Shown: positions 1-5,742 of the stretch, piece after piece
Layout: every line of letters begins with the position of its first letter
Position numbering within the stretch: position 1 is the stretch's first letter
Source: Bacteroidota bacterium
Lineage (GTDB): Bacteria > Bacteroidota > UBA10030 > UBA6906
Length of the DNA stretch: 8,685 bases
Assembly (NCBI GenBank): GCA_016844425.1
Contig: JAERML010000173.1
Coordinates: forward strand, 1 to 8,685
Direction of reading: 5' to 3'
Position numbers and translations under genes: made by a program
Notes under the pieces: generated by a model
Database searches by the model: none
The model's input: only the letters and a program-made list of their open reading frames with translations
What the model was told of the DNA's origin: nothing

Positions 1-95
1 GCGTTCAACGGCAGAGGACTGGATTGTCGTGGGATTACGGTTCGGCCATAAGTTGCCGATTATTCATGGCATAAACCTCAATAGGCGACCAAAAC

Positions 96-326
96 GTGCC
101 TCGCTGGCTTCCATGTAAGCGACGCGCTTTCGTCGTGCGACTAAAGCGGCTTGGCTTTGAAGGCCCATATCAAGGAACGAAGCATCAGTTCATGGTGTAT
201 CGGAATCATCGTCTGGCGGTCCCCTCGAACTCCGAGTATTCGGTGCCGCAAGTGCGCTTCATGATAAGGGAGGTGGAGGAGATTCTCGACAGGAGTATTT
301 CAGCGGACGAATGGAACTCGATCTGA
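96..326 (+). CDS. hicA: HicA-family type II toxin (putative mRNA interferase)
   Basis: This is a 76-residue basic protein. HicA toxins are small double-stranded-RNA-binding-fold ribonucleases that cleave mRNA and are held in check by HicB. The central stretch LGFEGPYQGTKHQFM carries the family's Gly-x-x-His element, with H30 as the expected catalytic histidine. It is followed by the strand-forming RLAVPSNSEYSVPQ and a C-terminal helix REVEEIL. Length and domain order match a full-length HicA of the 'PSNSEYSVPQ...EEW' subgroup, so the gene does not look truncated. The start is a GTG with only a weak AGG upstream (83-85). The N-terminus MPRWLPCKRR fits the subgroup and no better start is seen. 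No HicB-like sequence is recognisable in bases 1-95 or downstream to 550. The antitoxin is therefore outside the window, divergent or lost. Family call is by motif; toxicity is inferred. Confidence 0.8.
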   Translation: MPRWLPCKRRAFVVRLKRLGFEGPYQGTKHQFMVYRNHRLAVPSNSEYSVPQVRFMIREVEEILDRSISADEWNSI

Positions 327-433
327 AAACGGCCTTCGACGGCATCAAGACTTCGCGCCATTCTCCATCGATACCAAAGCTTGTGAAAGACGAACGACAC
401 AAAAGGAAAAATAAGCCCCAAACATCAAAAAGA

Positions 434-536
434 GAACAAGAACCAATGGCTCAGGCTCCGGGAGTATGAGATTGAAACAAAACAATTGAACTTGATGCTA
501 GGGTCGCTTTGGTTCTTGTCATTTGGTTCTTGGTTC
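434..536. repeat. TTGGTTC heptamer array with an inverted copy upstream
   Basis: Bases 509-536 read as four 7-bp units in register: TTGGTTC, TTGTCAT (degenerate), TTGGTTC, TTGGTTC, followed by TTC. The reverse complement CAAGAACCAA lies at 437-446 and can pair with 509-518 or 523-532, giving two alternative 10-bp stems with loops of 62 and 76 nt. The array ends a few bases before the AGGAG ribosome-binding site (540-544) of the small membrane protein gene, so it sits in its leader. A possible but weak promoter, TTGAAA (472-477) with GATGCT (494-499), lies between the arms. The rest of 327-550 shows nothing I recognise. Confidence 0.6.
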
Positions 537-550
537 TTCAGGAGTACGTT

Positions 551-793
551 ATGTCACCAGCAATGTTGTTCGGAACTGCGGGGGACCACATCGAGGTGGT
601 CATTGGAGTGCTCCTCGCCGTTCTGCTCATCCTCTGGGCTCTCACCGCATTCGTGCAATGGATCAAGACCACTCCGTGGAAACGGCGCGGGCTGCCGGCT
701 GAAGATGAACGGACCGCCGGGAAATTGGTGGACAACCACCCTCACCCGGACGATGTTCCTCATGATCTTCCGCGTTTTGCAATGATGAGATGA
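551..793 (+). CDS. Small single-span membrane protein, function unknown
   Basis: This is an 80-residue protein of no family I recognise. The start is the ATG at 551, preceded by AGGAG (540-544) at a 6-nt spacing. An ATG upstream at 509 is in the same frame but falls inside the heptamer repeat array and lacks such a site. Residues about 16-38 form one strongly hydrophobic segment (VVIGVLLAVLLILWALTAF). It is flanked by an acidic N-side (D12, E15) and a basic C-side (K39, K44, R45, R46), which predicts N-out, C-in topology. The remaining 35 or so residues are hydrophilic, rich in Asp, His and Pro (NHPHPDDVPHDLP), and look disordered. There is no signal peptidase site. A good ribosome-binding site and normal membrane-protein composition argue for a real gene; function cannot be assigned. 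Confidence 0.6.
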   Translation: MSPAMLFGTAGDHIEVVIGVLLAVLLILWALTAFVQWIKTTPWKRRGLPAEDERTAGKLVDNHPHPDDVPHDLPRFAMMR

Positions 794-878
794 ACAGGAG
801 ATCTGCGGTCGACTTTGTCGCGATGCTTACTGGCCCAATCTTCAGACGGTGATCGAGCAAGCCGAATTTCGAATACGT

Positions 879-898
879 CACCCTCGCTCACCCTCGCT
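879..898. repeat. Perfect tandem 10-bp duplication
   Basis: TCACCCTCGC occurs twice back to back (879-888, 889-898), just upstream of the tRNA-His promoter. It may be a replication-slippage product or, less likely, a protein site. The rest of 794-907 shows no gene or clear signal. Confidence 0.5.
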
Positions 899-907
899 TC
901 TCATTCG

Positions 908-936
908 TTGATTCTTAGCCCCTGTTTGGCTATATT
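908..936 (+). promoter_or_regulatory. Sigma70-type promoter of tRNA-His
   Basis: The -35 box TTGATT (908-913) and the -10 box TATATT (931-936) are separated by exactly 17 bp. Transcription would begin near 943, about 15 nt before the mature tRNA 5' end, as is usual for a short RNase P-trimmed leader. No equally good promoter is seen between the tRNA and hisS, so readthrough into hisS is possible. Confidence 0.65.
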
Positions 937-957
937 GACTGCGGTTTTGAAAGAAAT

Positions 958-1031
958 GCCGACGTAGCTCAGTTGGTTAGAGCACCAGATTGTGGATCTG
1001 GGGGTCGCAGGTTCGAGTCCCGCCGTCGGTA
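958..1031 (+). tRNA. tRNA-His (anticodon GTG)
   Basis: A full 74-nt cloverleaf can be folded by eye. The acceptor stem is 958-964 with 1024-1030, and the D-stem is 967-970 with 980-983. The anticodon stem 985-989/997-1001 closes the loop TTGTGGA with anticodon GTG at 992-994. The variable loop is 1002-1006. The T-stem is 1007-1011/1019-1023, with one A-C mismatch (1009/1021), around the loop TTCGAGT. It delivers histidine at CAU/CAC codons. Three points are unusual for a bacterial tRNA-His: the discriminator base is A (1031) rather than C, the first acceptor pair is G958-T1030 (G-U in the RNA), and the base before G1 is T (957) so no G-1 is encoded. CCA is not encoded. hisS lies 186 bp downstream. 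Confidence 0.93.
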
Positions 1032-1070
1032 CAAGTGTTCTTGAAATTGAAGCACAAGTATCGTCGGCGG

Positions 1071-1141
1071 TTGTCGATACGGGTCGCAGGTTCTGCGCCG
1101 GAGGCGCATCAGCCTTTGGCTGAGAGTCCCGCCGTCGGTAC
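1071..1141 (+). pseudogene. Broken duplicate of the tRNA-His 3' half, interrupted in the T-loop
   Basis: Bases 1081-1093 are identical to 1002-1014 of the tRNA (variable loop, 5' T-stem and first three T-loop bases). Bases 1124-1141 are identical to 1015-1032 (rest of T-loop, 3' T-stem, 3' acceptor strand, discriminator and next base). The 30 bases between them (1094-1123) are an insertion. Similarity extends upstream in weaker form: 1071-1078 matches the anticodon loop region 990-997 at 7 of 8 bases, with C where the anticodon's third base is G. There is no 5' acceptor strand or D-arm, so this cannot be a functional tRNA. It lies wholly within the leader of hisS. Origins to consider are partial tandem duplication, an attachment-site remnant of an integrated element (the 3' half of a tRNA is the classic target), or a retained tRNA mimic. 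Confidence 0.75.
1094..1123. repeat. Two adjacent perfect 15-bp mini-hairpins inserted in the tRNA-like fragment
   Basis: Bases 1094-1108 (TGCGCC-GGA-GGCGCA) and 1109-1123 (TCAGCC-TTT-GGCTGA) are each a perfect 6-bp stem with a 3-nt loop, joined without a gap. Together they account for the whole insertion between the two halves of the duplicated tRNA T-loop. The shared GCC-NNN-GGC core suggests one family of mini-hairpin unit, such as a REP-like or MITE-like dispersed element. Whether other copies exist in the genome cannot be seen here. Confidence 0.7.
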
Positions 1142-1145
1142 TTTT

Positions 1146-1186
1146 CCCGCCTGCGGGCTGTAGCCCTTCGTCGGGCGAAGGCCCGC
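1146..1186 (+). promoter_or_regulatory. Mutually exclusive GC-rich hairpins in the hisS leader
   Basis: Several stems share bases and cannot form together. CCCGC (1146-1150) can pair with GCGGG (1153-1157), GGGCT (1155-1159) with AGCCC (1162-1166), and GCGGGC (1153-1158) with GCCCGC (1181-1186). The last can enclose a CTTCG/CGAAG stem (1166-1170/1176-1180). They end 31 nt before the hisS ATG. A further 6-bp stem GTATCG/CGATAC (1058-1063/1075-1080) lies upstream. Such competing structures can act as attenuators or translational switches, but no U-tract terminator follows them. They could equally be more of the same mini-hairpin repeat material as 1094-1123. Function is inferred only. Confidence 0.4.
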
Positions 1187-1217
1187 CTCGCTCACTACTG
1201 TATTGGAAATTCCCGGA

Positions 1218-2660
1218 ATGGCTGAAGACAAGATTGTTGAACCGAGGCTCTTGCGTGGGTTCCGAGATTATCTTCCCGCCCAGATGAATGCCCGGCTGAA
1301 GATGATCTCGACCATCCGGAAAGTGTACGAGCTTTACGGGTTCCAGCCTCTCGAAACGCCTGCGCAGGAGTATCTGGTTACGCTCATCGGCTACGGCGAT
1401 GAAAACCAGAAGCAGATCTTCCACTTTGATAATCCCGAAGAAGAACACGTCGCCCTCCGGTTTGATCTTACCGTTCCCCTTGCACGCGTAGTTGCCCAGT
1501 ATCCCGATTTGGTTCTTCCCTTTCGGCGCTACCAGGTTGCGCCGGTCTGGCGGGCTGACAAACCCGATCCGGGACGATTCCGTGAGTTCATGCAGTTCGA
1601 CCTTGACTCCGTTGGCACATCCTCCACCGCTGCTGACGCCGAGATTATCTGCGGCATGTACGATACCCTCAAAGCGCTGGGGATCGACCGGTTCAGAATA
1701 AAGTTCAGCGATCGCAAAGTGCTCGATGGGCTGATGGACTTCGCAGGGATTCCGCACAAGACGGCGCACAAGGTGTTCCGTGTGCTGGACAAGCTGGATA
1801 AGATTGGATTGGAAGGGGTGACCGCAGAACTGACCATTGGTCGAACAGACGTTTCGGGAGACAAGATTCCGGGGCTGGGACTAAGTTCAACGCAGGTCTC
1901 ACACATTAAAGAGTTCCTGGCCCTTCCGACCGGGAGGCGACGCGAGGTCCTGGCATCGCTCACCGGACTCTTCAAGGGAGTGGTATCGGCCAAAGTGGCG
2001 CTCGGTGAGCTTCACTTCATCTGTGACTCGCTCGATAATCTCGCCATTCCAGAGGAGAATGTCGTACTCGATCTCAGTGTTGCCCGCGGCCTGGACTACT
2101 ACACCGGGCCCGTCTTTGAAGCGAGCTTGAATGATGCCCCTGAATTCGGCTCGGTTTTTGGCGGTGGCCGTTACGATGGATTGGTGGAGCGGTTCCTTGG
2201 CAGGAAGATACCCGCCGTTGGTGCTTCGATTGGGGTGGATCGGTTGTTTGCCGCGCTCCAGAAGCTTGGACTGGTGGAACTTGCTCCTTCCACCGCGCAG
2301 GTGATTGTCACGGTGATGGAACCGTCGCGCATTGCCGACTACCAGAAGTTGACCAGGGAACTCCGACAGGCAGGGATCAACACCGAGATGTACCTCGGTG
2401 ACGAGATGGGACTTGGCAAACAGCTCCAGTATGCTAACCGTCAGCAGATTCCGATTGCCGTTATCGTTGGGGGAGATGAGTTTGCAAAAGGTGAGGTGAC
2501 AATCAAGAACCTGAAGCTCGGCGCACAATTGCAGGACAAGAAGAAGACAGCCGTTGGAAAGGAACGGGACGAATGGCTGCAGCTCTCCCGTACCGCACAG
2601 ATCTCGGTGGCGAAGGACAAGTATTTGAACGAGGTTCGACAAATGTTGGCCACCCTGTAA
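1218..2660 (+). CDS. hisS: Histidyl-tRNA synthetase, divergent (alphaproteobacterial/eukaryotic-like) type
   Basis: This 480-residue class II aminoacyl-tRNA synthetase ligates histidine to tRNA-His with ATP in the cytoplasm. Visible landmarks are the motif 1 region (VYELYGFQPLETPAQE, about 36-51), motif 2 and its loop (VWRADKPDPGRFREFMQFD, 110-128), the histidine-specific RGLDYYTG (290-297), GGRYDGLV (316-323), motif 3 (VGASIGVDRL, 334-343), and a C-terminal anticodon-binding domain from about 360. The motif 2 loop and the following IKFSDRKVLDG and RVLDKLDKI resemble Caulobacter-type and eukaryotic HisRS. The E. coli-type 'PMFRHERPQKGRYRQFHQ...LNSIG' pattern is absent. Length exceeds the usual 420 or so residues of the E. 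coli type. I start at ATG 1218, with GGAA at 1205-1208; the TTG at 1203 has no ribosome-binding site. hutH follows 51 bp later. The enzyme type fits the A73 tRNA-His just upstream. Confidence 0.93.
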   Translation: MAEDKIVEPRLLRGFRDYLPAQMNARLKMISTIRKVYELYGFQPLETPAQEYLVTLIGYGDENQKQIFHFDNPEEEHVALRFDLTVPLARVVAQYPDLVLPFRRYQVAPVWRADKPDPGRFREFMQFDLDSVGTSSTAADAEIICGMYDTLKALGIDRFRIKFSDRKVLDGLMDFAGIPHKTAHKVFRVLDKLDKIGLEGVTAELTIGRTDVSGDKIPGLGLSSTQVSHIKEFLALPTGRRREVLASLTGLFKGVVSAKVALGELHFICDSLDNLAIPEENVVLDLSVARGLDYYTGPVFEASLNDAPEFGSVFGGGRYDGLVERFLGRKIPAVGASIGVDRLFAALQKLGLVELAPSTAQVIVTVMEPSRIADYQKLTRELRQAGINTEMYLGDEMGLGKQLQYANRQQIPIAVIVGGDEFAKGEVTIKNLKLGAQLQDKKKTAVGKERDEWLQLSRTAQISVAKDKYLNEVRQMLATL

Positions 2661-2711
2661 CTGCGTTTCACAATCACATCGCATCAACCGAACGCGAGCG
2701 GTCTTTCCAGA

Positions 2712-4235
2712 ATGAGAACACCCCGGCGTATTGTAATTGATGGAAACAACCTGACCATTGACGAAGTCCTTCTCGTTGCACGAGCAGGCGCTTCAGTTGT
2801 TCTCTCACCAGGCGCGAAACAGCGAATGCAGAGTTCCCGTGTGTGGGTGGAGACCGCCGTGCGCAATGAGGAGATCATCTACGGCATAACGACAGGCTTT
2901 GGAGCATTCCAGAATGTCTCCATCGCTCCCGACAAGCTGCGTGATCTCCAACGGAATCTGATCCTGAGTCATTGTGCCGGCATTGGAGAGCCCTTTGGTG
3001 AAGAGGTGGTCCGGGCAATGATGCTCCTTCGCGCCAACGCGCTTGCAAAGGGATTCTCCGGCATCCGTGTTTCTACGGTCGAGCGACTTCTGGCGATGCT
3101 GAACAAAGGTGTGCATCCTGTTGTTCCTTCGCAGGGCTCGGTAGGTGCGAGCGGGGATCTCGCGCCGCTGTCGCACATGGCTGCTGTGTTAATCGGAGAA
3201 GGGGAGGCGTACTACAACGGGAGGAAGATGAGCGGTAGACGTGCGATGAAGGCCGCCGGTATCACACCTGTTGTCCTGGAGGCGAAAGAAGGGATTGCAC
3301 TGAACAATGGCACGCAGGCAATGACGGCTCTTGGTGTCCTTGCGCTTGCCGACGGTGAGCAGCTTGCCGATGTTGCTGACATTGTGGCCGCCATGACGCT
3401 GGAAGCGGTCAAGGGGAAAAGTGCACCCTTTGCGACGCAAGTGCATATTACGAGACCGCATGCCGGGCAACTCGTGTCAGCACGGAATATCCGTTCAATG
3501 ATCCGGGGAAGCAAACTTCTTGACCGCGTTGACGATGATACACGCGACAAGGTTCAGGACTCCTACTCCATCCGTTGCGCGCCACAAGTACACGGTGCTT
3601 CTCGTGACGCAATGGTGTATGTCCGGCGCGTCATAGAGACGGAGATCAACTCTGCCACCGATAATCCCCTGATCTTCGCCGATGAAGGACGTTCGTACAG
3701 TGCGGGGAACTTCCACGGTCAACCCCTGGCACTTGCCCTCGATTTTCTCGGCCTCGCCGTGGCGGAGTTGGGAAACATCTCCGAGCGTCGGACTGCCAAG
3801 CTCATGGACAAGCATCACAACTCCGGCCTTCCTCCGTTTCTTGTCGCCGATGGAGGTGTCCGTTCCGGTCTGATGATTGCACAATACACAGCCGCGGCGT
3901 TGGTGTCGGAGAATAAAGTCCTCATCCACCCGGCCAGCGGCGATTCCATCCCGACGTCCGCCAACCAGGAAGACCATGTGAGCATGGGAACGATCGCAGC
4001 TCGGCAGACACGCGATATCGTCAGCAACGTGCAACACATCCTTGCAATAGAGGCCATCTGTGCCGCCCAGGGTGTGGAGTGCAGAGATGAACAACCGGGC
4101 CGGGGAACTGCTCGGGCGCTTGGGAAAATCCGGGCCATAGTGCGCAGGTTGAACGGAGACAGGCCCCTGTCGCACGATATTGAGAACGTTGCCCAGTTGA
4201 TCCGGTCCGGGGGTCTCGACATCCTTCACGCGTAA
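2712..4235 (+). CDS. hutH: Histidine ammonia-lyase (histidase)
   Basis: This cytoplasmic enzyme of 507 residues deaminates L-histidine to trans-urocanate and ammonia, the first step of the Hut pathway; it works as a tetramer. The Ala-Ser-Gly that cyclises to the MIO cofactor is at 146-148 within GSVGASGDLAPLSHMA. Other active-site signatures are YGITTGFG (57-64, with Y57), EGIALNNGTQ (193-202), QDSYSIRCAPQVHG (282-295), NSATDNPL (313-320), GNFHGQ (332-337) and SANQEDHVSMG (416-426). S86-H87 and E420 are the residues that mark histidine rather than phenylalanine or tyrosine ammonia-lyases. Length is normal for the family. The ribosome-binding site is weak and no better start is seen. No hutU, hutI or hutG lies nearby; the neighbours are hisS and a phosphatase, 36 bp downstream, which suggests one transcript. 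Confidence 0.95.
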   Translation: MRTPRRIVIDGNNLTIDEVLLVARAGASVVLSPGAKQRMQSSRVWVETAVRNEEIIYGITTGFGAFQNVSIAPDKLRDLQRNLILSHCAGIGEPFGEEVVRAMMLLRANALAKGFSGIRVSTVERLLAMLNKGVHPVVPSQGSVGASGDLAPLSHMAAVLIGEGEAYYNGRKMSGRRAMKAAGITPVVLEAKEGIALNNGTQAMTALGVLALADGEQLADVADIVAAMTLEAVKGKSAPFATQVHITRPHAGQLVSARNIRSMIRGSKLLDRVDDDTRDKVQDSYSIRCAPQVHGASRDAMVYVRRVIETEINSATDNPLIFADEGRSYSAGNFHGQPLALALDFLGLAVAELGNISERRTAKLMDKHHNSGLPPFLVADGGVRSGLMIAQYTAAALVSENKVLIHPASGDSIPTSANQEDHVSMGTIAARQTRDIVSNVQHILAIEAICAAQGVECRDEQPGRGTARALGKIRAIVRRLNGDRPLSHDIENVAQLIRSGGLDILHA

Positions 4236-4271
4236 TCTCCCACCATTTCCTCACTCGAAAGAAATCTTGTC

Positions 4272-4913
4272 GTGAGCCTTTCTCTCTATTTCCTCCGTCA
4301 CGGTCAAACAGTGTACAGCAAGGGCCATTTGTTCTGTGGCTCTGGACTTGATCCCGACCTCACACCGGATGGGCTGGCCATGGCTGTTGAGTTTTCCGCT
4401 GCGTACAACAAGACGGTATGGGCTGCGGTGTATGTAAGTCCGCTGAGGCGAACCGTGGCAACCGCGAAGCCTCTCTGCTCGACCCTTGGCATAGACATGC
4501 GTCTTCGGGAGGACCTCAAAGAGATCAGCTATGGAGAATGGGAAGGAAAGATGGTGGAGCAGGTCGACCGTGAGTATCACGATGACCACATCCGATGGAA
4601 AGCGGATCCCGCATGGTGCGCGCCAACCGGCGGCGAGCCCGCGATTGAAATTGCGCGCCGCGGGCTGAAGGTGATTGAAGAGATCAGAGAACAGTTTGCG
4701 GATGGCAACGTGCTGGTTGTGTCCCACAAGGCGACCATCCGGATCATCCTGTGCAGCCTGTTGGGTATTGACGTTGGCCGGTTCCGTTACCGTTTCGCCT
4801 GCCCCGTTGGCTCCGTCAGCATGGTCGAGTTTGGACCTCAGGGCCCTTTGCTCAATGTTCTGGCCGACCGATCGCATCTCTCCGAACGTCTTCGTTCCCT
4901 TCCGGGGGCGTAG
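4272..4913 (+). CDS. Histidine phosphatase superfamily protein (phosphoglycerate-mutase-like)
   Basis: This 213-residue protein belongs to the branch of small-molecule phosphatases and mutases that use a phosphohistidine intermediate. The N-terminal LYFLRHGQT (5-13) supplies the nucleophile H10 and phosphate-binding R9. SPLRRT (56-61) gives the second arginine, EISYGEWEG (84-92) a candidate acid/base glutamate, and VVSHKATIRI (149-158) the second catalytic histidine H152. The overall pattern is phosphatase-like (CobC/PspA/GpmB type) rather than a classic 2,3-bisphosphoglycerate-dependent mutase. The substrate cannot be told; phosphoserine, alpha-ribazole phosphate and sugar phosphates are all possible. 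The start is GTG 4272 with GAAAG shortly upstream. It is the third gene of the apparent hisS-hutH cluster. No strong terminator is seen after it, only a weak GGGGG/CCCCC pairing (4904-4908/4929-4933). Confidence 0.88.
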   Translation: MSLSLYFLRHGQTVYSKGHLFCGSGLDPDLTPDGLAMAVEFSAAYNKTVWAAVYVSPLRRTVATAKPLCSTLGIDMRLREDLKEISYGEWEGKMVEQVDREYHDDHIRWKADPAWCAPTGGEPAIEIARRGLKVIEEIREQFADGNVLVVSHKATIRIILCSLLGIDVGRFRYRFACPVGSVSMVEFGPQGPLLNVLADRSHLSERLRSLPGA

Positions 4914-5105
4914 CAGCAAGCAGTAATTCCCCCTTCAGACGGATGGTCCTCTCGTGATCGTGATTTGAGTTCCCTATCCCTGATATGCCTATCATCCGGA
5001 CTACCCTCAATCCCAGAGTCGGTGAAACAATATACATGATCTTGGTGTTAGGATATTCGAACAAGGAGCAAGAGAATCGCTCTGCTTGCCGGAGCAGAAA
5101 AACCG

Positions 5106-5576
5106 GTGACGCAGGAAAAGAAAAAAGGGGCGACGTCGACGATCAAGTTGTATTCAGCAGAGAAGAAAGGATTTGTCATGGCCGAGAAGGTCATCAAGAA
5201 AGATGAAGAATGGAAGAAGCAGCTCACACAGCAGCAATATGACGTGACGCGCAAGAAGGGGACGGAGCGGGCGTTTACCGGCGAGTATTGGAACAACCAT
5301 GAGACCGGAGTATACAAATGCGTATGCTGCGGTACTGACCTGTTCTCATCGGACACGAAATACGAATCGGGAACCGGATGGCCGAGCTTCTGGAAACCCA
5401 TAGCGAAGGAGAACGTTGCCGACGAGACGGATAAGAGCTTGCTAATGACGCGCACCGAAGTGCTATGCAGCCGGTGCGACGCACATCTCGGACACTTGTT
5501 CGACGATGGCCCGAAGCCGACCGGACTTCGTTATTGCCTGAATTCTGCTTCCCTGAAATTCGTGAAGATGAAGTAA
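5106..5576 (+). CDS. msrB: Peptide-methionine (R)-S-oxide reductase
   Basis: MsrB reduces the R-epimer of methionine sulfoxide in oxidised proteins, normally recycled by thioredoxin. All key parts are present: two zinc-binding CxxC pairs (C72/C75 in CVCCG and C121/C124 in CSRC), GTGWPSFW (89-96), [15 protein letters not shown] (116-130) and the catalytic RYC element with C144 followed by NSASLKF. I see no signal peptide, so it is probably cytoplasmic. The start is uncertain. GTG 5106 gives 156 residues and keeps the segment [18 protein letters not shown], which resembles N-terminal extensions I know from some MsrB homologues. ATG 5178, with AAAGGA (5166-5171) at good spacing, gives a standard 132-residue enzyme starting [12 protein letters not shown]. 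No msrA is adjacent. Its own terminator follows. Confidence 0.92.
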   Translation: MTQEKKKGATSTIKLYSAEKKGFVMAEKVIKKDEEWKKQLTQQQYDVTRKKGTERAFTGEYWNNHETGVYKCVCCGTDLFSSDTKYESGTGWPSFWKPIAKENVADETDKSLLMTRTEVLCSRCDAHLGHLFDDGPKPTGLRYCLNSASLKFVKMK

Positions 5577-5603
5577 GGAAACCGACACAACGGACGAATG
5601 CTG

Positions 5604-5630
5604 CAGAGGGGTCTGGCGACCCCTCTGTTT
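5604..5630 (+). terminator. Intrinsic terminator after msrB
   Basis: A perfect 10-bp stem, CAGAGGGGTC (5604-5613) with GACCCCTCTG (5618-5627), closes the tetraloop TGGC. It is followed by only TTT before CATCC. The stem is strong and lies 28 nt after the msrB stop; the short T-run slightly lowers confidence. It separates msrB from the two-component genes. Confidence 0.75.
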
Positions 5631-5690
5631 CATCCTGCCCTGCGAGCAACCCCGCTTTCCCTCGTTCCGCATCTTTCTTTTCATCGCACC

Positions 5691-5699
5691 TGTTAGTAT
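5691..5699 (+). promoter_or_regulatory. Possible extended -10 promoter of the histidine kinase gene
   Basis: TGTTAGTAT fits the extended -10 form TGnTAnnAT. It lies 44 bp before the kinase ATG and after the msrB terminator, where a new promoter is expected. No convincing -35 box is seen. Confidence 0.3.
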
Positions 5700-5742
5700 A
5701 TTCCCGCAGAGTCTCGTCCCTTCCACACCCCGGATCGTGGAA

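Noticed and set aside
2..118. Open frame running in from the left edge and ending inside hicA, considered as the 3' end of hicB
   Set aside because: The 38 readable residues show no HicB features (no conserved fold motifs or DNA-binding tail), so no gene call is justified.
509..536. CRISPR array from the repeated TTGGTTC units
   Set aside because: The repeats are 7 bp and contiguous, with no spacers and no cas genes nearby.
1071..1141. A second functional tRNA-His, or an intron-containing tRNA
   Set aside because: The 5' acceptor strand, D-arm and most of the anticodon arm are missing. The insertion is in the T-loop, not at a known intron site.
1040..1217. T-box riboswitch controlling hisS
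   Set aside because: There is no T-box consensus, no Stem I arrangement and no terminator/antiterminator pair with a U-tract. The resemblance is to tRNA itself, not to a tRNA-binding T-box.
1203..1217. TTG start at 1203 for hisS
   Set aside because: There is no ribosome-binding site upstream; ATG 1218 follows GGAA at workable spacing and gives a normal N-terminus.
969..1769. 266-residue open frame on the minus strand over the tRNA and hisS 5' part
   Set aside because: It runs antisense to a tRNA gene and a clearly recognised hisS and has no family-like motifs.
1899..2687. 262-residue open frame on the minus strand inside hisS
   Set aside because: It is antisense to the conserved HisRS catalytic and anticodon domains, with composition typical of a reading-frame shadow.
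3495..4229. 244-residue minus-strand open frame inside hutH, and similar ones at 4251-4919 and 6907-7815
   Set aside because: All are mirror images of genes with intact catalytic motifs on the + strand, and none shows motifs of its own.
2712..4235. Tyrosine or phenylalanine ammonia-lyase instead of histidase
   Set aside because: S86-H87 and E420 are the histidase-type residues, and the rest of the motifs match HutH.
4904..4933. Intrinsic terminator after the phosphatase gene
   Set aside because: Only a 5-bp GGGGG/CCCCC pairing with a 20-nt loop and just two T's after it; too weak to call.
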